A DNA stretch of 64,000 bases from JBFLXR01 sp040757065. Its GTDB lineage: Bacteria; Pseudomonadota; Gammaproteobacteria; Burkholderiales; Gallionellaceae. Location of the stretch: contig JBFLXR010000001.1 in assembly GCA_040757065.1 (NCBI GenBank), positions 1 through 64,000 of the forward strand, written 5' to 3'. The translations under genes were made by a program, and so were the position numbers. How positions within the stretch are numbered: position 1 is the stretch's first letter; each line of letters starts with the position of its first letter. The notes beneath the pieces are model-generated. The model saw nothing but the letters and a program-made list of their open reading frames with translations, made no database searches and had not been told where the DNA came from. Of the stretch, positions 8,141 through 18,048 are shown in pieces.

Positions 8141-8274
8141 AAGACCCCTAATGCCGTGCTTTGTGGTACTTTACGAAATATTTCAAACTACAGAGTACCG
8201 AATGGCATTGGTTCCAAGCGATATTACGTTGGCTGTTTCATATTTGCGGTCTGCTCCGGGCACAGGGGCGACGC

Positions 8275-11200
8275 ATGGCTAATTTTTTTCGCAATAAAAT
8301 CCGTTTGCTGCTGACGCTGGCCAATGTCGTGCTGGTGGTGGTTTCGCTGCTGAGTGCGGTGATGTTCTACGATTTACTGACGGATATCGGCGAAGAGGCA
8401 GTGCGCGTATTTAAGCCGGTGACGGATATGGTGGATACCTCGCGCAAGGCGCATGTGGCGTTTCAGCGCGAGGTGCAGGCATGGAAAAACGTGTTGCTGC
8501 GCGGTCGCGATCCCGAGTTGTACCGTCGGCATTACGATGAGCTAGCAACGCACCACGAGGCGGTGCGCTCGGCCCTGCGTCAGTTGGCGGTGGATATGGC
8601 GCAGCGCGGTCTCGATAATGCGCAAGTGCTGCAAGTGTTGCGCCAGCACACCGAAATTAAGCGTCGTTACGACGAGGCTCTCATTGCCTACCCGCCGGGC
8701 AAGACTCCCGATAACCTTTATAAGGCGGATGCAGAAGTGCGCGGCATCGACCGCGAACTTTCATCGGCGCTGGATCAGCTAACCGAACACACCGAAGCAC
8801 AGGTCGTTGCGCAGATGTCGTCGCTCGGCGGTGTCGTGCGCAGTCAGCATACCGGAGAGGATTATTATTTCCTGATGGTGCTGCTGATTTTACTGCCGAT
8901 GAGCGGGATTGCAGCCTTTCAATTGGCGGCAAGGCTTTCCCGCCAGTTGAATGAGGAGAAAGAGCGCGCCGAGGTGACGTTGTCCTCAATCGGCGATGCG
9001 GTGATTGTGACGGATGCGGTGGGGAAAATCGAATACATGAATCCCACTGCGGAAGCGTTGACGCAGTGGGGGCTCCAAGAAGCGCGGGGCAAGCTCAGGC
9101 TGGAGATTTTCCACGTGGTCGATGCGCGTAGTCGTCAGGTGGTGGCCGATCCCGTTGAGCGTACAATCCGTGAGGGACGAGGCGGAGCGCTTGGCAGCGA
9201 CTTGGTGCTAATCGGTCGCGAAGGCAAAGAATACGCTATCGAAGGTACGGCGGCACCGATGCACGATGCTGACGGCAAAATACGCGGGGTGGTGTTGGCC
9301 TTCTACGACATGACCGAAAAACGGCAAGCGTTGAACGAGCTGGAACGGCAGGAAAAACTATTCCGTTCTACTTTTGAGCAAGCAGTAGTCGGGATTGCGC
9401 ACGTGGGATTGGACGGTACCTGGATGCGTCTCAACCAGCGTTTGTGCGACATTGTGGGCTATCGTCACCGCGAACTGCTGCAACATACCTTTTCCGATAT
9501 TATCCATCCGGAAGACCGCGAGGACAGGCAGCATATCTTCAATCAACTGATCGCGGGCGAGTTGCGGACATACAACAGCGAGAAGCGTTGCCTGCACAAG
9601 GACGGTCATTCGGTTTGGGTCAATCTGACTGTCGGTCTGGTGCGGACTGCCGAGGGTGAACCCGATTTCTTTGTTGCTGTGCTGGAAGACATCAGCGAAC
9701 GCAAGCGCATGGAAAGCGAAACGCATGCCTTGCAGGCGCAATACCGCGTGTTGTTCGAGCAGTTGCCCGATGCCGTGGTGTTGCTGAACCGTGACGGCAG
9801 GGTAGTCGGACATAACGAGCGGGCCGCGATTCAGTTGGGGTACAGCCATCAGGAGATGACGGCGCTGAATATCGCCGATCTGGAAGCCGAGCAGTCGCCT
9901 GAACAGATTACTGCACACATGTGGCACATGTTGCAAACCGGTCAGCTCGATTACGAAACCCGTCACCGCAAAGCATCCGGAGAGTTGCTCGACGTGCATG
10001 TTTCCATGCGTACTGTGGAAATGCTGGATGGCAGCAAGTTGTATCAGTGCGTATTACGCGACATTTCCGAGCGGCGCGATGCGCAGCGCAAAATTGAATA
10101 CCTAGCCTACCACGATGCGTTGACCGGATTGCCAAACAGGCGCTTGTTGCAAGACCGCATCGAAAAAGCCGTCGGTAATGCGCAGCGCCGCGATGCCCGG
10201 TTGGGATTGCTGTTTATCGACATGGATCGCTTCAAGGTGATTAACGACACTTTGGGGCATGAGGTCGGCGATGCCTTGCTGAAACTGGTGGCCGCGCGCT
10301 TGCGCGAATGCGTGCGCGAGCAAGACACCATCGCGCGTATCGGCGGCGACGAATTCGTGGTGTTGCTGCTCGATATCCGCGAGTCCAGCGATGCCGCCGT
10401 GGTGGCGGAGAAGCTGGTGAGCCGCTTGTCGATGCCTTACGATGTGCAAGGGCATACGTTGTACAGCACGCCCAGCATCGGAATCAGTATCTTCCCGGAA
10501 GACGGCAGTAATTTCGATGTGCTGATGCAGCATGCCGACGTAGCGATGTACCACGTCAAGGAGAACGGGCGCGCCGGCTATCACTATTTCGTCGAAGAAA
10601 TGAATGCGCGTACGCACGAGCGGCTGAAGATGGAGCATAAGCTGCGTCTGGCACTGGAGCGTAACGAATTTGAGTTGTTCTACCAGCCCAAAGTAAATAT
10701 CCGCACACGCGGGATCGTCGGTGCGGAAGCGCTGATCCGTTGGCGGCATCCCGAGGATGGCATGATTCCGCCGGGAAAATTTATTCCGGTTGCAGAAGAA
10801 AGCGGCCTGATTTCGCAGATCGGCAATTGGGTGGCACACGAAACTGCCCGCCAGTGCAAGGCTTGGCAAGATGCCGGGCTGCCGCGGATTCCGGTCAGTT
10901 TCAACGTCTCCGCCCGCCAGTTTTTGCACGGCAACCTGTTGAGTGTGCTGGACGATGTGCTGGCGGCAACCGGCGCGGATCCGCAGTATCTGGAGTTGGA
11001 ATTGACGAAAAGCTTGCTGATGCAGCCTCAGAATGTGCAGAGCGTGCTGCAACAACTGAAAGAGCGCGGTTTCTCGGTCGCGCTGGACGATTTCGGGACC
11101 GGCTATTCCAGTCTTTCTTATCTGAGCCGCATGGCGATTGACACGCTGAAGATCGACCGCTCGTTCGTCGATGACCTCGGCAAAAAGGCAGACGACGAAG

Positions 11201-11385
11201 CCATTGCGCATACCATTATCGCGATGGCGCATAACCTGCGTATGGAAGTCGTGGCAGAGGGGGTGGAAACCGCCGAGCAAGCCGATATTCTTTTGCGCGG
11301 CGGCTGTGAGGTGGCGCAAGGCTACTTCTTCGGAAAACCGCAGCCAGTACCCGAATTCGCCGAACTGCTGCGTAAGGGGTTGTAA
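8275..11385 (+). CDS. Membrane PAS-GGDEF-EAL protein (c-di-GMP synthesis/degradation)
   Basis: 1036 residues from ATG 8275, which has AGGGG 7 nt upstream; a TTG at 8161 opens the frame earlier but has no support. One membrane helix (about 10-32), a periplasmic helical sensor region, and a second helix (about 197-220) are followed by three PAS domains (about 230-340, 360-480, 490-600). The GGDEF domain has an intact GGDEF motif near residue 690 and the inhibitory RxxD site (REQD) five residues before it. The EAL domain has FYQPKVNI, EALIRWRHP near 818 and DDFGTGYSS, so both activities look possible. Which dominates cannot be decided. The next gene starts 5 nt after the stop. Confidence 0.93.
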   Translation: MANFFRNKIRLLLTLANVVLVVVSLLSAVMFYDLLTDIGEEAVRVFKPVTDMVDTSRKAHVAFQREVQAWKNVLLRGRDPELYRRHYDELATHHEAVRSALRQLAVDMAQRGLDNAQVLQVLRQHTEIKRRYDEALIAYPPGKTPDNLYKADAEVRGIDRELSSALDQLTEHTEAQVVAQMSSLGGVVRSQHTGEDYYFLMVLLILLPMSGIAAFQLAARLSRQLNEEKERAEVTLSSIGDAVIVTDAVGKIEYMNPTAEALTQWGLQEARGKLRLEIFHVVDARSRQVVADPVERTIREGRGGALGSDLVLIGREGKEYAIEGTAAPMHDADGKIRGVVLAFYDMTEKRQALNELERQEKLFRSTFEQAVVGIAHVGLDGTWMRLNQRLCDIVGYRHRELLQHTFSDIIHPEDREDRQHIFNQLIAGELRTYNSEKRCLHKDGHSVWVNLTVGLVRTAEGEPDFFVAVLEDISERKRMESETHALQAQYRVLFEQLPDAVVLLNRDGRVVGHNERAAIQLGYSHQEMTALNIADLEAEQSPEQITAHMWHMLQTGQLDYETRHRKASGELLDVHVSMRTVEMLDGSKLYQCVLRDISERRDAQRKIEYLAYHDALTGLPNRRLLQDRIEKAVGNAQRRDARLGLLFIDMDRFKVINDTLGHEVGDALLKLVAARLRECVREQDTIARIGGDEFVVLLLDIRESSDAAVVAEKLVSRLSMPYDVQGHTLYSTPSIGISIFPEDGSNFDVLMQHADVAMYHVKENGRAGYHYFVEEMNARTHERLKMEHKLRLALERNEFELFYQPKVNIRTRGIVGAEALIRWRHPEDGMIPPGKFIPVAEESGLISQIGNWVAHETARQCKAWQDAGLPRIPVSFNVSARQFLHGNLLSVLDDVLAATGADPQYLELELTKSLLMQPQNVQSVLQQLKERGFSVALDDFGTGYSSLSYLSRMAIDTLKIDRSFVDDLGKKADDEAIAHTIIAMAHNLRMEVVAEGVETAEQADILLRGGCEVAQGYFFGKPQPVPEFAELLRKGL

Positions 11386-11390
11386 CCGGC

Positions 11391-14093
11391 ATGAAGGGCG
11401 TGCCCATCGGCAGCGTTCCGGCGGCGGTCGTTTTCTTCGAACAGATCGCGCAAGTCATACTGGCAGCGCATGCTCCTCCCGACCTGCGTGGTGTGGTCGT
11501 CATTCTGCCTAATTACCATGCCGCCCAGCCGTTAGCGCAGGCGCTGATGACCCAAGCCGGGGCTTCAATCCTGTTGTTGCCGCAGATGGTGACGCTAAAT
11601 GATTGGGCGCAAACCGTTCCTTTGGTTGCTTCTCCCGTTTCCGACGATCAGCGGCTAACCGCGCTGTACCATGCTTTACGTAGCCGCAACTGGTTTCCCG
11701 ATGCCGAGCGTTGGGGGTTGGCGCGTGAATTGCTCGATTTGCTCGATGAGCTGACTGCGCACCGCGTAGTTTTGCCGCAGGATGAAATAGAATTCGCCGA
11801 ACAACTGGAGGCGGCCTATCGTGCGCGCAACAATGCGCCGATGCAGTTTGAAGCGCGCGTGGTGCATGAGTTATGGTACGCCATGCAGGGTGACGGCGAA
11901 TTGTGCGCGGTAGCCGCTTATCAGCAGCGTTTGGCACGCTTGGCCGAGCAGGCAAATGCACCGTTGTATGTGCTTCAGGTTTCGGCACTGGCTTTACCGG
12001 AAGTGCGTTTTCTTGAACGCTATGCAGAATGCGCTCCGGTTACCTATTTCGATCTGCGGGAAATGGCCGCTGAACAGCCGGTTGGGGCTTTTTTGCGAGC
12101 GGGGTGCGAGGCCGGCAACGAAGTCGAAGCGTTCAGCCAGACGGCAGAGCGGATAGTTGGCTGCTTTCCTGTTAGTCCCGTGCAGGACAGGCTGATATTG
12201 TTCGCTGCGCAAAGCCTGGAGCAGGAAGCGCAAGCTGCCGAGTTGCAAGTGCGTCGTTGGTTGCTGGCCGGTAAGCGCAACATTGCGTTGGTGGCACAGG
12301 ATCGGATGGTGGCGCGGCGTGTACGGGCGCGACTGGAGCGCGCAGAAGTGCTGGTGCGCGACGAAACTGGCTGGACATTTTCCACGCTGGCGGTCAGTGC
12401 GGTGCTGATGCGCTGGCTGGAAGCCTTGCAAAGCGATTTCTATCATCAGGATATGCTCGACCTGCTGAAATCGCCGTTCATATTTGCCGATATGCCGGTA
12501 AACGAGCGCAAAGAAGCGCTTTATCAACTCGAAAAATTGGTACGCGAGCGCAATGTGGTCGCGCATCTGGCGGAATTTATCGAACTGGCCGGGCGCGATG
12601 CCGATTTGCAGCGTCCCTTGCTGCGCTTGCAGCGGGCTGCACAATGTTTGCAAAAACGCAGCGATACGCTGGAAGGCTGGCTGAGCCGGTTGTATGAAAG
12701 TCTGGATATCCTTGGCGTGTTGCCCGGATTGGCTGCGGATGCGGCCGGGCAGCAGTTGCTGCACCACTTGCACCAATGGCAGGAAACGCTGGCGGGAGAG
12801 ACGGCGCGTTTCAGTCGGGCGGAATGGCGTGCATGGCTGGCGTTGCAACTCGATCGCATGACGTTCCGCGATACCGATATCGACAGTCCGGTGTCGATCA
12901 CCCATTTGGCTGCGACGCGCTGGCGACAATTCGACGCGGTGCTGCTGCTCGGCTGCGATGCGGCGCATCTGCCCGCCCTGGCGACAGGCGGGCAATGGTT
13001 TAACGACGCTGTACGTAGTGCACTGGAATTGCCGACCGGGACGGTCAGACTGGCGCAGCAGCGCGACGACTTGCTGGGTTTGCTCACGCTAAACGATTGC
13101 GTGCTGGCGACTTGGCAGGCCAGTCGCAACGGCGAGCCGAACCTGCTCAGCCCCTATCTGGAATTGCTGCGGGCTTTGCACCGTCTGGCCTACAAGGCTG
13201 ACTTGCTGGACAGCGAGTTGGCGGAGTTGCTCCCGACCGCGCAGGTTCGGCCGCCTCCTGCACCGTTGCCCCAGATACAGCCGCCGCCTGCGCCGACGGT
13301 TGCGCCTGATGTTTTGCCGACGCGGATTTCGCCCAGCGGCTACAACCGGCTGGTTGCGTGCCCCTACCAGTTTTTTGCTCGCTATGTGTTGCGCCTCGAT
13401 GAGTTGGAGGAGGTGCGCGAGGCAACCGATAAGCGCGATTACGGCGTTTGGGTGCATGCCGTGTTGCAGCGATTTCATCAGGCCTATCCGCAAGTGGCGG
13501 GACATGCACGCGAGGAGCTGGAGCGGACGTTGCGGCAAATCAGCGCGGCAGTATTCGACGAGGCTTTAGAACACGACTATCTGGCGCATGCTTGGCTGCT
13601 GCGCTGGCAAGCGCGCATAGCCGAGTATCTCGACTGGCAGGTGCGCAACGAAGCCGAAGGCTGGCACTTTGTTGCCAGTGAGCAGCCGTTCGAATTGACT
13701 CTGGACGGCGTAACATTGCATGGTCGCGTCGATCGGTTAGACCGGCAGGCAGACGGTGCTGTGCGCGTGTTGGACTATAAGACCAAGCCGCTGAATGCCT
13801 TGAAAACGGTGTTGTCCGAACCCGGCGAAGACGTGCAACTTGCTTGCTATGCCGCAGCTTGCCATGCCGGTGCGGCGGCCTTCGTCAGTGTCGAGAAACC
13901 GCGCATAGGCGATGTTGCGCCGGAGCAGGAAATGGATGAACTGGCTGCCGCGAATATGCAGCGTTTGCAAGATTTGTTCGCGCAAATGCGCGCGGCGGCG
14001 CCACTGCCTGCGAACGGTGTGGAGTCTGCCTGCGCTTATTGTGAGATGCGCGGGCTGTGCCGCAAGAATTTCTGGGGGGAGCAGCATGGATAA
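11391..14093 (+). CDS. AddB-like PD-(D/E)XK nuclease subunit
   Basis: 900 residues. The N terminus has a helicase-like beginning (VVVILPNYHAAQPLAQAL) but no Walker A motif, as in the AddB type of proteobacteria. The C-terminal nuclease has GRVDRLD followed by VLDYKTK at about 790-796, the catalytic Asp and DxK elements. Four Cys suit an iron-sulfur staple: one in VACPYQFFARYVL and three in CAYCEMRGLC (C-x2-C-x5-C). With the next gene, whose ATG overlaps its end by 8 nt, it should form a double-strand-break end-processing complex equivalent to RecBCD. A Pro-rich linker lies near residues 620-640. Confidence 0.85.
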   Translation: MKGVPIGSVPAAVVFFEQIAQVILAAHAPPDLRGVVVILPNYHAAQPLAQALMTQAGASILLLPQMVTLNDWAQTVPLVASPVSDDQRLTALYHALRSRNWFPDAERWGLARELLDLLDELTAHRVVLPQDEIEFAEQLEAAYRARNNAPMQFEARVVHELWYAMQGDGELCAVAAYQQRLARLAEQANAPLYVLQVSALALPEVRFLERYAECAPVTYFDLREMAAEQPVGAFLRAGCEAGNEVEAFSQTAERIVGCFPVSPVQDRLILFAAQSLEQEAQAAELQVRRWLLAGKRNIALVAQDRMVARRVRARLERAEVLVRDETGWTFSTLAVSAVLMRWLEALQSDFYHQDMLDLLKSPFIFADMPVNERKEALYQLEKLVRERNVVAHLAEFIELAGRDADLQRPLLRLQRAAQCLQKRSDTLEGWLSRLYESLDILGVLPGLAADAAGQQLLHHLHQWQETLAGETARFSRAEWRAWLALQLDRMTFRDTDIDSPVSITHLAATRWRQFDAVLLLGCDAAHLPALATGGQWFNDAVRSALELPTGTVRLAQQRDDLLGLLTLNDCVLATWQASRNGEPNLLSPYLELLRALHRLAYKADLLDSELAELLPTAQVRPPPAPLPQIQPPPAPTVAPDVLPTRISPSGYNRLVACPYQFFARYVLRLDELEEVREATDKRDYGVWVHAVLQRFHQAYPQVAGHAREELERTLRQISAAVFDEALEHDYLAHAWLLRWQARIAEYLDWQVRNEAEGWHFVASEQPFELTLDGVTLHGRVDRLDRQADGAVRVLDYKTKPLNALKTVLSEPGEDVQLACYAAACHAGAAAFVSVEKPRIGDVAPEQEMDELAAANMQRLQDLFAQMRAAAPLPANGVESACAYCEMRGLCRKNFWGEQHG

Positions 14094-17000
14094 CCGTGCC
14101 GCGCTCGATCCGCAAGCCAGCGTCGTGGTAGAGGCCTGCGCAGGCAGCGGCAAGACTTGGCTGCTGGTGTCGCGCATTTTGCGTCTGCTGCTGGATGGCG
14201 TTGCGCCGGGTGAAATTCTGGCGATTACCTTTACCCGCAAGGCTGCGCAGGAAATGCAAGAACGCCTGCACGGCTGGCTTTACTTGCTTGCTTCCGCCGA
14301 TGAAGCGACGGTACGAGGCTTTTTGCGCGACCGCGCCTTGGACGATGCTGAGTGCGACCGTTTGCTGCCGCGCGCGCGTCAGTTATATCAGGAATTTCTA
14401 TTGGCTCAGCCGGGAATTACTATCAGTACATTTCACGGTTGGTTCATGCAAGTATTGCAACGCGCCCCCTTACAGTCCGGCTTGGCGGGCGGTATTCAGT
14501 TAGTCGAGCAGACCTCGGCTTTGCAGGAGGAGGCATGGCAGGCCTTTGCCGATAGTTTACGCGATCCGGAACAGACTGAAACTGCCGAAGCCTTCCTGTA
14601 TTTGCTGGATGAATACGGTTTGTCCAACACGCGCGAATTGTTGTTTAACTTCGTTGGCAAGCGCAACGAATGGCTGGCCTATACTGCGGAAAGTGTTGAG
14701 CCGCTGGCTGCCGCTTTGCACGCGTTACGCGAGGGCTTGCAAGTCGATCCTGACGTCGATCCGTTGATGCAACTGGCGGCGTATCCGCACTTTGCCGCCG
14801 AGGCGGCTGCATTTGCCAATTTGTTGCAGGGCGGTACGCCAACCCAGCGCCAGCTCGGCAGCCAAGTGGAGGCGGCTTTGCAATGCGCCGGTGAGGCTGA
14901 ACGCTTTGCTGCATTGGCCGCGGCGCTGTACACCCAGAAAAATGAGCCGCGCAAGCTGAAGCCTAGCAAGGGGCAAGATGCTGCAGAGTTCGATCGATTG
15001 ATGGGGCGCGTGTATGAAGCGATGGAGGCGGTGCGGCGCTACCGTACCGAACAGCAGGTTTACCGTTTTAATGCGGCCACGTTGCGATGCGGTACGACTT
15101 TGCTGGAAGCTTATCAAGCCTTGAAGCAACGCCAGCAGTTGCTGGATTTTTCCGACTTGGAATGGCAGATTTGCCGCTTGCTGAACGTGAGCGCGTTTGC
15201 CGAATACATGCAGTACAAACTCGATCGTCGCTATCGGCACGTCTTGCTGGACGAGTTTCAGGACACCAACCCCTTGCAGTGGCAAATCCTGAAGGCGTGG
15301 TTCGACGCCTCCGCCGCAGTGGAAAGCGCGCCGAAGGTGTTTGTAGTAGGCGATCCTAAACAATCGATCTATCGTTTCCGCCGCGCCGATGCCCGCTTGT
15401 TCGGTGTGGTGCGCGACTTTCTTTGCGATGCATTCCAAGCGCATTATTTGAGTCAGAACGTGACTCATCGCAATGCGCCTGCGATTCTGGAAGCCGTGAA
15501 TGCAGTATTTTCCGGTGAGCCGCTGTATCAGGATTTCGTGGCGCACGAGGCGCGTCAGGCCGGGTTGCCGGGTTATACCGCTTGTCTGCCCTTGGCGCAG
15601 GCGGAAAAGACCGAATCGTCAGAGGGCAACCCCGTCTGGCGTTTGCGTAACCCCCTGCTGGAAGCGCGGGCGGAGGCCGAAGCGGGGGCGCGCAGTCTGG
15701 AAGCTGAGCAGTTTGCGCGCTATCTGACTGAAATTATCGGTCAGTGGCATGTGCACGACGGCGGAGTGGTGCGTCCGGCGGAGTGGTGCGATGTGATGGT
15801 GCTGGTGCGTAAGCGTACGCATTTGCGTGTATACGAACAGGCATTGCGCGCCTTGCATATCCCGTTCATCAGTTCTCGGCGCGGCGGTTTGCTGGAAACG
15901 CTGGAGGCGGAAGATTTTCAGGCGCTACTAAGCTTTCTGATGACCCCGTTTGCCGATCTGGCTTTGGCGCAGACTCTGCGCTGTCCGATTTTCGATTGCA
16001 GTGATGAAGAGCTATTGTTGCTGGCTCAAGAAGCCGAGGAGGGCAGCTGGTGGGCAAGCTTGCTGCGCTTGGCTGATCGCGCCGATACGCCCGTCCGGTT
16101 GGTGCGTGCATGCAACTTGCTGGTCGGCTGGGTGCAACGCGCCGACCGTTTGCCAGTACACGACCTGCTCGACCGTATTTACTTCGAGGGCGATGTGCTG
16201 AATCGTTACGCGCATGCCGTGCCGGAGTCCATGCGCCAGAGCGTCGCCGACAATTTGCAGGCATTCATGGAAATTGCGCTGGGCGTAGATGCCGGGCGTT
16301 ACCCCAGTTTGCCGCGCTTTTTGCAGCAATTGCGGGAACTGCGCGAGGCAGCGGATAACGAAGCGCCGAGCGAGGGGCGTTCGGCCGATTCGGGAAACGT
16401 GCTGCGCATTTACACCGTGCACGAATCGAAAGGGCTGGAGGCGCCGATCGTTTGGTTACTGGACGCCAACGACACTTATGAGCGCGCCGACCAATACGAT
16501 GCTTTGATAGACTGGCCGCCGCAGGAAAATCGTCCGTGCCATTTTTCGCTTTATGGACGTAAAGACGAGCGCGGTATACAGCGTCAGAAATATTTTGAAG
16601 CGGAGAACCGCACCGCGGAACGCGAGAACTTGAACTTACTGTACGTGGCGATGACGCGCGCCAAGCAAGCCCTGCTGGTAAGCGGTAGTGGCGATTTCGG
16701 GGCCGAATCCTGGTACGGGCGCATTGCGCTCGCACTGGGGAATGAGGTGCGGGAGAATCCTTTGCTGCGCGAGGCGGATACACCGCTAGCGACTGAGGCA
16801 GTGCGAGTGATTGAGGCTGATGCCGCTTTGCGTCGCCCGCTGCCAACCGGTACACGCCGGACGCGTCCGAATGCTGCCCAGCAGCGCGGCATTTGGCTGC
16901 ACGGTTTATTGCAATATCTGGTGCCGCCTGCACAACCTGCTGAGCCGGAAATTTGGGTGCAGCGTCTTGGCATTCCTCCGGAAGAACTGAACGGTTTGCT

Positions 17001-17304
17001 GGAGCAGGTGCGGCACTTGCTGGCATTGCCAGAACTGCAACGCTTTTTCGACCCCGCGCAGTTTTGCAGCGCAACCAACGAAATGCCCTACATCAATGCG
17101 CGCGGCGAATTGCATCGTATTGACCGGCTGGTGGAATTCGCCGATGCCGTTTGGGTACTCGACTACAAAATGGGCGAGCGTGAAGAGAGCAGGCCCTATC
17201 AGGCGCAAATGCGCGAATATTGCAACGCAATGCGTGCGGTTTTCCCGGGAAAAGCCGTGCAGGGTGCATTGATTTACGCAAACGGCACGCTGGAATATAC
17301 CTGA
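14086..17304 (+). CDS. AddA-like UvrD-family helicase/nuclease
   Basis: 1072 residues from ATG 14086, which overlaps the upstream gene and has a GGGGGGAG ribosome-binding site; the open frame extends further upstream only as a shadow. Superfamily 1 helicase motifs are in order: EACAGSGKTW (Walker A, residues 17-25), AITFTRKAAQEM (motif Ia), LLDEFQDTNPLQW (Walker B), VVGDPKQSIYRFRRAD (motif III), YTVHESKGLEAPIVW (motif V), LLYVAMTRAKQ (motif VI). The C-terminal end has HRIDRLVE and VWVLDYK, the RecB-type nuclease signature. It is the motor and second nuclease of the AddAB-like complex. A 3' gap of 99 nt separates it from sodB. Confidence 0.88.
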   Translation: MDNRAALDPQASVVVEACAGSGKTWLLVSRILRLLLDGVAPGEILAITFTRKAAQEMQERLHGWLYLLASADEATVRGFLRDRALDDAECDRLLPRARQLYQEFLLAQPGITISTFHGWFMQVLQRAPLQSGLAGGIQLVEQTSALQEEAWQAFADSLRDPEQTETAEAFLYLLDEYGLSNTRELLFNFVGKRNEWLAYTAESVEPLAAALHALREGLQVDPDVDPLMQLAAYPHFAAEAAAFANLLQGGTPTQRQLGSQVEAALQCAGEAERFAALAAALYTQKNEPRKLKPSKGQDAAEFDRLMGRVYEAMEAVRRYRTEQQVYRFNAATLRCGTTLLEAYQALKQRQQLLDFSDLEWQICRLLNVSAFAEYMQYKLDRRYRHVLLDEFQDTNPLQWQILKAWFDASAAVESAPKVFVVGDPKQSIYRFRRADARLFGVVRDFLCDAFQAHYLSQNVTHRNAPAILEAVNAVFSGEPLYQDFVAHEARQAGLPGYTACLPLAQAEKTESSEGNPVWRLRNPLLEARAEAEAGARSLEAEQFARYLTEIIGQWHVHDGGVVRPAEWCDVMVLVRKRTHLRVYEQALRALHIPFISSRRGGLLETLEAEDFQALLSFLMTPFADLALAQTLRCPIFDCSDEELLLLAQEAEEGSWWASLLRLADRADTPVRLVRACNLLVGWVQRADRLPVHDLLDRIYFEGDVLNRYAHAVPESMRQSVADNLQAFMEIALGVDAGRYPSLPRFLQQLRELREAADNEAPSEGRSADSGNVLRIYTVHESKGLEAPIVWLLDANDTYERADQYDALIDWPPQENRPCHFSLYGRKDERGIQRQKYFEAENRTAERENLNLLYVAMTRAKQALLVSGSGDFGAESWYGRIALALGNEVRENPLLREADTPLATEAVRVIEADAALRRPLPTGTRRTRPNAAQQRGIWLHGLLQYLVPPAQPAEPEIWVQRLGIPPEELNGLLEQVRHLLALPELQRFFDPAQFCSATNEMPYINARGELHRIDRLVEFADAVWVLDYKMGEREESRPYQAQMREYCNAMRAVFPGKAVQGALIYANGTLEYT

Positions 17305-17403
17305 CTAAAAGGCTGTGGTATTATTCCCCGGCTGACGACGAGGTTTTGTCGCGCGCTCGACCGAACACAGAACATTGCAACGATTCGTAAAAGGAGAAAA
17401 ACA

Positions 17404-17985
17404 ATGGAACACACGCTGCCCGCCCTGCCTTATGCGATGGACGCCCTGCAACCGCATATGTCCAAAGAAACCTTCGAATACCACTACGCCAAGCACCACC
17501 AAGCGTACGTGACCAATCTGAACAACCTGATTAAGGGCACCGAATTCGAAAACGCCTCGCTGGAAGACATTATCAAAAAATCCTCCGGCGGCATTTACAA
17601 CAACTCCGCTCAAGTGTGGAACCACACCTTCTTCTGGAACTGCATGAAGCCGAACGGCGGCGGTGCCCCGACCGGCGCACTGGCCGACGCTATCAATGCT
17701 AAGTGGGGTTCGCTGGACGACTTCAAAAAAGCCTTCCAAACCTCCGCAGTCGGCAATTTCGGCTCCGGTTGGACTTGGTTGGTGAAGAAGGCAGACGGTT
17801 CGCTGGACATCGTCAACATGGGCGCAGCCGGCACCCCGCTGACTACCGGCGACAAGGCGCTACTGTGCGTGGACGTGTGGGAGCACGCCTACTACATTGA
17901 CTACCGCAACCTGCGTCCCAAGTTCGTGGAAACCTTCCTGAACAATCTGGTGAACTGGGACTTCGTGGCGGCAAACTTCGCCTAA
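17404..17985 (+). CDS. sodB: Superoxide dismutase, Fe type
   Basis: 193 residues. It dismutates superoxide in the cytoplasm. The metal ligands are His27 (FEYHYAKHH), His74 (AQVWNHTFFW), Asp157 and His161 (DVWEHAYY). The stretch AQVWNHTFFWNCMKPNGGG is characteristic of iron-type SodB. AAGGAG 9 nt before ATG 17404 is a strong ribosome-binding site. A TATTAT at 17319-17324 could be a -10 box but has no good -35 partner. It is closed by a bidirectional terminator shared with the convergent gene. Confidence 0.97.
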   Translation: MEHTLPALPYAMDALQPHMSKETFEYHYAKHHQAYVTNLNNLIKGTEFENASLEDIIKKSSGGIYNNSAQVWNHTFFWNCMKPNGGGAPTGALADAINAKWGSLDDFKKAFQTSAVGNFGSGWTWLVKKADGSLDIVNMGAAGTPLTTGDKALLCVDVWEHAYYIDYRNLRPKFVETFLNNLVNWDFVAANFA

Positions 17986-18003
17986 GCGCCAGCGCCAGAA
18001 AGT

Positions 18004-18029
18004 AAAAAGCCCGGCATGCCGGGCTTTTT
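18004..18029. terminator. Bidirectional rho-independent terminator between sodB and the RlmN-like gene
   Basis: A 26-bp perfect palindrome: five A, GCCCGGCA, TGCCGGGC, five T (18004-18029). It lies 18 nt after the sodB stop and 20 nt after the end of the converging minus-strand gene, and presents a T run in both directions. Confidence 0.93.
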
Positions 18030-18048
18030 TATTGCGGCTTAGCAACAC

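Noticed and set aside
13912..14085. Upstream extension of the AddA-like frame
   Set aside because: The extension is composed of Arg/Cys-rich shadow sequence inside addB; the ATG at 14086 has a strong ribosome-binding site and starts just before the helicase Walker A.
17296..17324. Promoter of sodB with TATTAT as -10
   Set aside because: No acceptable -35 hexamer at 16-18 nt; not listed as a separate feature.
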